Position numbers and translations under genes: made by a program | The notes under the pieces: generated by a model | The model's input: the letters and a program-made list of their open reading frames with translations, nothing else | What the model was told of the DNA's origin: nothing | The model's database searches: none | In this document: positions 58,529-64,000 of the stretch, piece by piece | How positions within the stretch are numbered: position 1 is the stretch's first letter | Layout of the letters: each line of letters opens with the position of its first letter | DNA from: Pseudomonadota bacterium | GTDB taxonomy: Bacteria > Pseudomonadota > Gammaproteobacteria > Pseudomonadales > Pseudomonadaceae | Assembly (NCBI GenBank): GCA_023431055.1 | Contig: JAEYXX010000129.1 | Span: 1-64,000 of the forward strand | Length of the DNA: 64,000 nucleotides | Direction: 5' to 3'

Positions 58529-60418
58529 ATGATCCGCTTTCGTTTCCCTCTTTCCTGGCTGGTGCTGCCACTGCTGGCCTGCCTCAGCTTTCTCGCCGTT
58601 GGCGAGCCCCTGGATGGCGCCGCCCAGGCGCTGCATCTGATTGGTTATATCGGCGCTGACTACCCTGCCACCGTCGCCGATGGCCAGGTCATCGATGCTG
58701 GCGAATACCAGGAGCAGCTGGAATTTCTCGATGTGCTGCAGGGGGTGATCGTCGCCCTGCCGGCCCAGGCCGGGCGTGCCGGGCTGGAGCAGGGCGTGGC
58801 CGATCTGCGCCAGGCCGTCAGCCAGCGCAGGCCCGGTGAGGAAGTGTCCAGCGCGGCCCGTCAGTTGGGCGCACGTCTGGCCGATCTTTATGAGGTGTCG
58901 CTGACGCCGGTGCTGACACCGGACCCGGAGCGGGGGGCGCCGCTCTACGCCCAGCACTGCTCGGTTTGCCATGGCGATACCGGCCTGGGCGACGGGCCGG
59001 CCGGCATCGGTCTGGAGCCGCCGCCGGCCAATCTGCGCGACGCCGCACGCCTGGATCGCCTGAGTCTTTACGATCTCTACAACACCCTCGGCCTGGGCAT
59101 CGAGGGCACCGACATGCCGGCCTTCGCCGACCAGCTCGACGACCGTCAGCGCTGGGATCTGGCTGTCTATATCGCTGGCTTCACCGCTGCGCCGGCGCAG
59201 GGCAAGGCGCCTTTCGCCATGAGCGAGCTGGCCGGCCGCACGCCTGCCGAGATCGCCGCTGCCGGTGGAGACGTCGCCGCGTTCCGCGCGCAGCGCGCGC
59301 ATCCGGTGCTGGAGCAGCGTGGCCCGCAGCAACTGATTGGCTACACCCGCGCCACCCTGGAGCGCAGTCTGCAGGCCTACCGCGATGGTGATCGTGAGCA
59401 GGCCTATGACCTTTCCGTCGGCGCCTACCTGGAAGGCTTCGAGTTGGTCGAAGGCGCCCTCGACAACCTCGATGCGGTGCAGCGCAAGACCACCGAGCGC
59501 GCCCTGATGGCCTACCGCCAGGCGCTGCAGGATGGCGCCAGCGTTGCGCAGGCTGCCCAGGCGCTTGAGCTGGCCAAGGTCGAGCTGGACAAGTCCGCCG
59601 CTCTGCTCGTCGATGGCGCCATGGACGGTAGCCTGAGTTTCTTCGCCAGCCTGCTGATTCTGCTGCGTGAAGGCCTGGAAGCCATTCTGGTGCTGGCGGC
59701 GATTCTCGCCTTCCTGCGTAACACCGGGCAGCAGCAGGCGGTGCGCAGCGTTCACGTCGGCTGGGGGCTGGCGCTGCTCGCCGGGGGCGCTACCTGGGCG
59801 GTGGCGGCTTACGTGATCGATGTCAGCGGCGCCCAGCGCGAACTGCTCGAAGGTATCACCGCGCTGTTCGCCAGCGTCGTGCTGCTGTGGGTCGGCGTGT
59901 GGATGCATGACCGCCGCCATGCCGCGGCCTGGCAGGATTACATCAAGAGCAGCCTGGTGGGCGGCGGCGGACGTTTCGGCTTCGCCGTGCTGGCATTCTT
60001 CTCGGTCTATCGCGAGCTGTTCGAAGTCATCCTGTTCTACGAAACCCTCTGGCTGCAGGCCGGTCCTGCCGGCCACGGTGCCGTGCTGGCCGGCGCTGCC
60101 GCCGCCCTGGTGCTGTTGCTCGGCCTGGCCTGGGTGATCCTGCGCGGCTCGCGCAAGCTGCCGCTGGCCACCTTCTTCGGCATCAATGCGGTGCTGCTGT
60201 GCGTATTGTCCGTGGTCTTCGCCGGTCATGGCGTGGCCGCGCTGCAGGAGGCCGGCGTGCTCGGCACGCGCCCGGTGGCATTCTTCGAGTTCGACTGGCT
60301 GGGCATTCACGCCGACGCCTGGAGCTTGTCGGCTCAGGGCCTGGCGCTGGCCGGTATCGCGCTGCTGTACGGGCGCAGCCTGCTGGGCGAGCGCCGGCGT
60401 CTGGCCGAGCAGGCTTGA
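58529..60418 (+). CDS. c-type cytochrome / FTR1 iron permease fusion
   Basis: A 629-aa protein. The signal peptide (PLSWLVLPLLACLSFLAVG) is followed by a periplasmic region with a c-type haem site CSVCHGDTGLGDGP (~residue 145), a helical spacer, then an FTR1-type permease of seven membrane segments from ~residue 388. Both iron-binding REXXE motifs are present: LREGLEAILVL and YRELFEVILF. It likely oxidises and imports ferrous iron. ATG 58529 is the probable start; 58499 is an alternative. No Fur box was found by eye. Confidence 0.88.
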   Translation: MIRFRFPLSWLVLPLLACLSFLAVGEPLDGAAQALHLIGYIGADYPATVADGQVIDAGEYQEQLEFLDVLQGVIVALPAQAGRAGLEQGVADLRQAVSQRRPGEEVSSAARQLGARLADLYEVSLTPVLTPDPERGAPLYAQHCSVCHGDTGLGDGPAGIGLEPPPANLRDAARLDRLSLYDLYNTLGLGIEGTDMPAFADQLDDRQRWDLAVYIAGFTAAPAQGKAPFAMSELAGRTPAEIAAAGGDVAAFRAQRAHPVLEQRGPQQLIGYTRATLERSLQAYRDGDREQAYDLSVGAYLEGFELVEGALDNLDAVQRKTTERALMAYRQALQDGASVAQAAQALELAKVELDKSAALLVDGAMDGSLSFFASLLILLREGLEAILVLAAILAFLRNTGQQQAVRSVHVGWGLALLAGGATWAVAAYVIDVSGAQRELLEGITALFASVVLLWVGVWMHDRRHAAAWQDYIKSSLVGGGGRFGFAVLAFFSVYRELFEVILFYETLWLQAGPAGHGAVLAGAAAALVLLLGLAWVILRGSRKLPLATFFGINAVLLCVLSVVFAGHGVAALQEAGVLGTRPVAFFEFDWLGIHADAWSLSAQGLALAGIALLYGRSLLGERRRLAEQA

Positions 60419-60428
60419 TGGCATGACA

Positions 60429-60449
60429 CGGGGCGGTTTTACCGCCCCG
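60429..60449 (+). terminator. Hairpin after the FTR1 fusion gene
   Basis: CGGGGCGG-TTTTA-CCGCCCCG is an 8-bp perfect stem, 10 nt after the stop. The following sequence CTGTCAATAG lacks a real T-run, so termination is probable rather than certain. Confidence 0.55.
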
Positions 60450-60530
60450 CTGTCAATAGCGTGAACCGCTGCCACGACAACGAGTCTCAGTGCACCTAGG
60501 CTGATCCCAATTCCTTTGCCGAGTGCACGC

Positions 60531-60866
60531 ATGTCTTCCTCGATCCATTCCACTCATTACGCCGACAGTCCTGATCTGGCGTTGGCTCCTTTGCGTCATC
60601 CCACCCTGGAGCAGGCGCTGTCAGCAGCCTGTGCGCAACTCGACGTGCGTGAAGCCTTTCTCGCTGCGCTGCGCGACCCGGCCATCGGCCCGCAGCCACG
60701 ATTGCTGCTGGCGATCTCCGGCGCCGACCTGCAAGGCCAGCGGCGTTTGGCTGCGCTGGTGGCCGAGCTGCTGCCGGACGAGGTGGAACTGGATCTGATC
60801 GAGTTGGCCGACGACAACCTGTCGCGTGCCGTGCGTGAGCGCTGCGAGCCTTTCTACAACCTTTGA
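60531..60866 (+). CDS. SseB C-terminal-like protein (probable)
   Basis: A 111-aa protein. The second half (RLLLAISGADLQGQRRLAALVAELLPDEVELDLIELADDNLSRAVRERCEPFYNL) resembles the C-terminal domain of SseB-type proteins, including the CEPFY end. No clear function. The start MSSSIHSTHY at 60531 is preferred over 60516. Confidence 0.65.
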   Translation: MSSSIHSTHYADSPDLALAPLRHPTLEQALSAACAQLDVREAFLAALRDPAIGPQPRLLLAISGADLQGQRRLAALVAELLPDEVELDLIELADDNLSRAVRERCEPFYNL

Positions 60867-60918
60867 GACGCTCGTCTGCTGGCATACTGAGCGCTGGTTT
60901 CTCTGCGGAAGTTGCTGC

Positions 60919-61368
60919 ATGCGTGTATGGATCGACGCCGACGCCTGCCCTCGGGCGGCGCGGGATCAGGTGGTCAAGTTCGCCCTCAAGCGGGGTTTCG
61001 AGGTGGTGCTGGTGGCCGGGCAGGCCGTGGCCCGGCCGAATTTCGCCTGCGTGAAACTGATCGTGGTACCCAGCGGGCCGGATGCGGCCGACGATCATCT
61101 GGTCGAGCATGCCGTGCCCGGCGAGTTGGTGATCTGCAGTGACGTGCCGCTGGCCGACCGCCTGGTGAAGAAGGGCGTCGCCGCGCTCGACCCGCGTGGC
61201 CGCGAGTTCGACGAGCGCAACATGGGCGAGCGCCTGGCGGTGCGTAACCTGTTCACCGACCTGCGCGAGCAGGGTCAGGTCGGCGGCGGCCAGGCACCCT
61301 ATTCGGAGAAGGACCGCCAGGCCTTCGCCAATGCGCTGGACCGGATTCTCACGCGCTTGAGTCGCTAG
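60919..61368 (+). CDS. YaiI/YqxD (UPF0178, DUF188) family protein
   Basis: A 149-aa protein: MRVWIDADACPRAARDQVVKFA, ADDHLVEHAVPGELVICSDVPLADRLVKKGVAALDPRGREFDERNMGERLAVRNL are UPF0178 hallmarks, with conserved Asp residues of a PIN-like fold. A nuclease is possible. The start at 60919 is chosen over 60826. Confidence 0.92.
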   Translation: MRVWIDADACPRAARDQVVKFALKRGFEVVLVAGQAVARPNFACVKLIVVPSGPDAADDHLVEHAVPGELVICSDVPLADRLVKKGVAALDPRGREFDERNMGERLAVRNLFTDLREQGQVGGGQAPYSEKDRQAFANALDRILTRLSR

Positions 61369-61384
61369 GCGTCTCGAATGCCAC

Positions 61385-61447
61385 TTGTGGGAGGCGCTTC
61401 AGCGGCGACTGATCCTGCGTCAATCGCGGCTAAAGCCCCTCCCACAA
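61385..61447. repeat. TTGTGGGAGGCGCTTCAGC inverted repeat, family C variant
   Basis: TTGTGGGAGGCGCTTCAGCG pairs with CGGCTAAAGCCCCTCCCACAA over most positions. It lies between two convergent genes and is a diverged relative of the units at 26769 and 30452. Confidence 0.78.
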
Positions 61448-61459
61448 TTTGCGCTATGG

Positions 61460-61927
61460 CTACCCACACAGATAGGTGCCGGTGCCCACGGCCACCAGCA
61501 CGCCTTCGTCGTTATGCAGCTCCATGCGAATCACCGCCACCTTGTTGCCGGCGCGCAGCGGCATGGCCGTGGCGGTAAAGCGCTGGCCGCGGCCGGGGCG
61601 CAGGTAGTCGATGCGCAGGTCGATGGTGCCGAGCTTGGACAGCTTGCTCATGCGCTCGGCTGCCGGCAGGTGCTGATGGTTGGCGAAGGCACCGATCAAC
61701 GCCATGGCGCCACCACAGACGTCGAGCAGCGAGGAAATTACCCCGCCGTGCAGAATGCCGTGGACGAAGTTGCCGATCAGCTCGGGTTTCATCGGCAGGT
61801 GCATGGTCACCCGTTCGTGGCTGAACTCGTCGAGTTCGATGCCGAGCACCTGGTTGAAAGGAATGCGCTGGAAGAAACTGGCCACCGCCTGCTGCAGGTC
61901 GGGGCTGAGGACGAAGTGCTGGGTCAT
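61460..61927 (-). CDS. Hotdog-fold thioesterase
   Basis: A 155-aa protein. LPMKPELIGNFVHGILHGGVISSLLDVCGGAMAL is the PaaI-type hotdog signature (HGG and the conserved D), followed by TIDLRIDYLRPGRGQRFTATA. It hydrolyses acyl-CoA or aryl-CoA thioesters; substrate unknown. Confidence 0.88.
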   Translation of the reverse strand: MTQHFVLSPDLQQAVASFFQRIPFNQVLGIELDEFSHERVTMHLPMKPELIGNFVHGILHGGVISSLLDVCGGAMALIGAFANHQHLPAAERMSKLSKLGTIDLRIDYLRPGRGQRFTATAMPLRAGNKVAVIRMELHNDEGVLVAVGTGTYLCG

Positions 61928-62044
61928 GGCGGGGCTCCGGAAAATCCTGTTGCCACGCTGCCGCAGCGCGAGCGGCTTGACCAGTGTCGCGGCCAGACTG
62001 CCCTGAGCAATGACCGAAGCGCCCTGTAGTAGCGCTGGCTGGAA

Positions 62045-62218
62045 GACGGGCCGGGCGGCGTTGTGCTTTACCTACATTGATCGCCAATGGTGGGCTAAAA
62101 CGGAACGCCGCCCGACCCACCCTACAGGCTGGAACCCCGAACTTTGTAGGGTGGGCTTTAGCCCACACTGATCGATACTGAAGCTGAAGCGGAACGCTTC
62201 CCGGCCCACCTTACAAAG
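62045..62218. repeat. GGGTGGGC-type repeat cluster, family B
   Basis: Four partial units fill the thioesterase-ElbB gap: ACGGGCCGGGCGGCG ... TGGTGGGCTAAAACGG, AACGCCGCCCGACCCACCCTAC, TGTAGGGTGGGCTTTAGCCC and AACGCTTCCCGGCCCACCTTAC. Both orientations occur. Nothing else is seen in this 308-nt gap. Confidence 0.72.
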
Positions 62219-62235
62219 TCCCGGTATGGCGTCAG

Positions 62236-62895
62236 TCAGTGGTGCGTCAGCTCCAATACGCGGTCGACCATCTTGTTGATGCCCGATGCGGCCTCGGCGA
62301 TGGACTGCGCCAGCATGTAGGCGGGCGTGGTGACCAGCTTGCGTTGCTCATCCTCGATGATCTCGCTGACCTCGCACTCATGGTGCTCGGCGCCCATCTG
62401 GGTCAGGGTGGTGGCGGTGTCGTGATCGCTGCCGATGGTGCACACCACGCCGGCCCCGAAGATTTTCGCCGCCAGTGCCGGCGCTATGCACATCAGGCCG
62501 ACCGGCTTGCCGGCGTCGACGAAGGCCTTGCACGCGGCCAGCACGTCCGGCTGCACGGTGCAGTTCGCGCCACTGGTGGCGAAGTCGGAGAGATTCTTCG
62601 CTACGCCGAAACCGCCGGGCAGGATCAGCGCATCGAATTCGGCTACGTGCAGCTCCTTTACGTCCTTGATCTTGCCGCGGGCGATGCGTGCCGACTCCAC
62701 CAGCACGTTGCGCGTCTCGTCCATCTCGTCGCCGCTGTAGTGATCGACCACGTGCAGTTGCGGCACGTTGGGAGCGAAGCACTGCACGACTGCGCCGCGC
62801 TGGTCGAGGCGCAACAGGGTAATCACGCTTTCATGGATCTCGGCGCCATCGTAGACGCCACAGCCGGACAGAATCACTGCCACTTTCTTGCTCAT
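62236..62895 (-). CDS. elbB: ElbB/glyoxalase III-like DJ-1 family protein
   Basis: A 219-aa protein. KVAVILSGCGVYDGAEIHESVITLLRLDQRGA, DALILPGGFGVAKNLSDFA and PVGLMCIAPALAA (nucleophile Cys in the elbow) are ElbB hallmarks. ElbB of E. coli is a class I glutamine-amidotransferase-like enzyme linked with glyoxal metabolism and isoprenoid yield. Divergent from the next gene. Confidence 0.93.
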   Translation of the reverse strand: MSKKVAVILSGCGVYDGAEIHESVITLLRLDQRGAVVQCFAPNVPQLHVVDHYSGDEMDETRNVLVESARIARGKIKDVKELHVAEFDALILPGGFGVAKNLSDFATSGANCTVQPDVLAACKAFVDAGKPVGLMCIAPALAAKIFGAGVVCTIGSDHDTATTLTQMGAEHHECEVSEIIEDEQRKLVTTPAYMLAQSIAEAASGINKMVDRVLELTHH

Positions 62896-63070
62896 GCTCG
62901 ACTCCTGGTGAGAAAAGACGCGACCGTGAAGCGGGCGCGGGTGTTACCGATTTCTGGTTTGTCGCCAAATACCACTCGGGCTGTCACCTGCCGCCGCGAA
63001 GCCTGGCGAAGCTGCGCATAGGATGAATAACAGCTCATTCCCGGCACAAGTACAACGATATGGCGCGGTC

Positions 63071-64000
63071 ATGAATTACGTTCTCTATGCGGTGCCCTTC
63101 TTCTTCCTGCTGATCGGCCTGGAACTGCTCGCTGACCGCTGGCGCGGCATGCGCACCTATCGCCTGGCCGATGCGCTCAACAGTCTCAGTGCCGGCGTGC
63201 TGTCGCAGGCCACTGGTATTCTCACCAAGGTGGTCGGCCTGCTTACCTACGCCTTCGCCTGGGAGCAGCTGGCGCTCTTCGAGCTGTCCGAAGGCAGCCT
63301 CTGGGTCTGGGTTTTCGCCTTCGTCTTCTATGACTTCTGCTACTACTGGAACCACCGCCTGGGCCATGAGCGCAACGTGCTCTGGGCCGCGCATGCGGTG
63401 CATCACCAGAGCGAGGACTACAACCTCTCCACCGCCTTGCGCCAGACCAGCACCGGTTTCATCTTCGGTTGGATCTTCTACCTGCCGATGGCGGTGGTCG
63501 GTGTACCGCCACTGGTGTTCCTCACCGTCGCCGCCCTGAACCTGCTCTATCAGTTCTGGGTGCATACCCGCCACATTCCCAAGCTGGGCTGGTTCGAGTG
63601 GCTGTTCATCACCCCGTCCAATCACCGCGTGCACCATGCGCAGAATCCTATCTACATGGATCGCAATTACGGCGGTGTGTTCATTGTATGGGACCGGCTT
63701 TTTGGCACCTTTCAGGAGGAGCTGGACGAGGAACCGGTGATCTTCGGCGTGACCGTGCCGCTGGCCAGCTGGAATCCGCTGTGGGCCAATCTGCAGGTCT
63801 ACGCCGGGCTGTGGAGCGATGCTCGGCGCGCCAGCGCCTGGTGGGACCGCCTGCGCATCTGGTTCATGCCCACCGGCTGGCGCCCGGCCGACGTGGCCGC
63901 ACGCTATCCGCAGGTCAAGGTGGATCTGAGCAACTTCCGCAAGTTCGAGGTGCCGCTGGGGCTTGGCGCGCAGGTTTACGCACTGCTGCAGTTCGTCTGC
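63071..64000 (+). CDS. Fatty-acid hydroxylase / sterol desaturase family, cut at window end
   Basis: The frame is open from ATG 63071 to the window end with no stop (310 codons seen). The protein has several membrane segments and the di-iron histidine clusters NHRLGHE, HAVHHQSED and HRVHHAQN. This membrane di-iron hydroxylase family acts on lipids. The C-terminus is outside the window. Confidence 0.9.
   Translation, partial: MNYVLYAVPFFFLLIGLELLADRWRGMRTYRLADALNSLSAGVLSQATGILTKVVGLLTYAFAWEQLALFELSEGSLWVWVFAFVFYDFCYYWNHRLGHERNVLWAAHAVHHQSEDYNLSTALRQTSTGFIFGWIFYLPMAVVGVPPLVFLTVAALNLLYQFWVHTRHIPKLGWFEWLFITPSNHRVHHAQNPIYMDRNYGGVFIVWDRLFGTFQEELDEEPVIFGVTVPLASWNPLWANLQVYAGLWSDARRASAWWDRLRIWFMPTGWRPADVAARYPQVKVDLSNFRKFEVPLGLGAQVYALLQFVC

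Overview
This 64 kb window looks like chromosome from a fluorescent-type Pseudomonas, most likely the P. mendocina / P. pseudoalcaligenes side of the genus. That call is inferred from protein recognition and gene order, not from a database search. It has high GC content, strong third-position G/C bias and dense intergenic REP-like repeats. The genes I recognise (polyamine/GABA catabolism, dadA-dadX, rep, glnK-amt, sutA, xerC-dapF-lysA, cyaY, rnk, cyaA, argH, algZR, hemCDXY, dsb, algQ, FKBP, algP) occur, as I remember it, in nearly the same order as one arm of the P. aeruginosa PAO1 chromosome (about PA5245-PA5314). I see no tRNA, rRNA, CRISPR array, prophage or complete insertion sequence.

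Layout. 1-12.2 kb is a nitrogen-compound catabolic block: the end of gabD, gabT, a small cupin, a KauB/PuuC-type aldehyde dehydrogenase, an MFS transporter, a PuuB-type FAD oxidase, a YkgJ cysteine-cluster protein, Lrp/DadR, dadA, ridA, dadX and a PauR/PuuR-type regulator. 12.2-26.8 kb holds cytochrome c5, a long acetyl-CoA hydrolase/transferase, xpt, a UPF0158 protein, rep, a GGDEF/EAL protein, a MATE exporter, a LysR regulator, a chemoreceptor and yifB/comM. 26.8-30.4 kb is nitrogen control: ubiK, a sigma-54/NtrC regulatory region, glnK, a relic of one ammonium-transporter gene, an intact second transporter, yjbQ and sutA. 30.6-37.6 kb carries HAD-xerC-DUF484-dapF-lysA-lppL on the minus strand, then an AraC regulator, cyaY-DUF1289 and rnk. 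37.6-45.2 kb is a minus-strand run with cyaA, small unknowns, a periplasmic binding protein, a GH114 protein, a GNAT and argH. 45.4-55.2 kb is the algZR-hemCDXY-dsb-algQ-FKBP-algP block. 55.2-64 kb holds an ABC-F protein, a small MscS channel, LysE, a cytochrome c/FTR1 fusion, a SseB-C-like protein, a YaiI protein, a thioesterase, ElbB and the start of a fatty-acid-hydroxylase/sterol-desaturase protein cut by the window end.

How the genes fit together. The left block should turn polyamine-derived glutamyl compounds into GABA and succinate (oxidase, aldehyde dehydrogenase, GabT, GabD) and convert L-alanine through D-alanine to pyruvate (DadX, DadA), with RidA removing reactive imines. GlnK and the Amt protein sense and import ammonium. 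AlgZ/AlgR, AlgQ and AlgP are the classic alginate/virulence regulators interleaved with haem synthesis.

No dramatic new multi-gene system is obvious. The most unusual content is intergenic. There is a family of three 150-213 bp elements with related cores but different self-complementary ends. A second structured repeat occurs both after ridA and in the algQ leader. The ammonium-transporter gene directly after glnK has decayed to its first codons. A perfect 23-bp palindrome lies before pauR, and the repeats have supplied coding ends (a stop codon for a TIGR02647 gene and for the MATE gene, and N-terminal codons for xerC).
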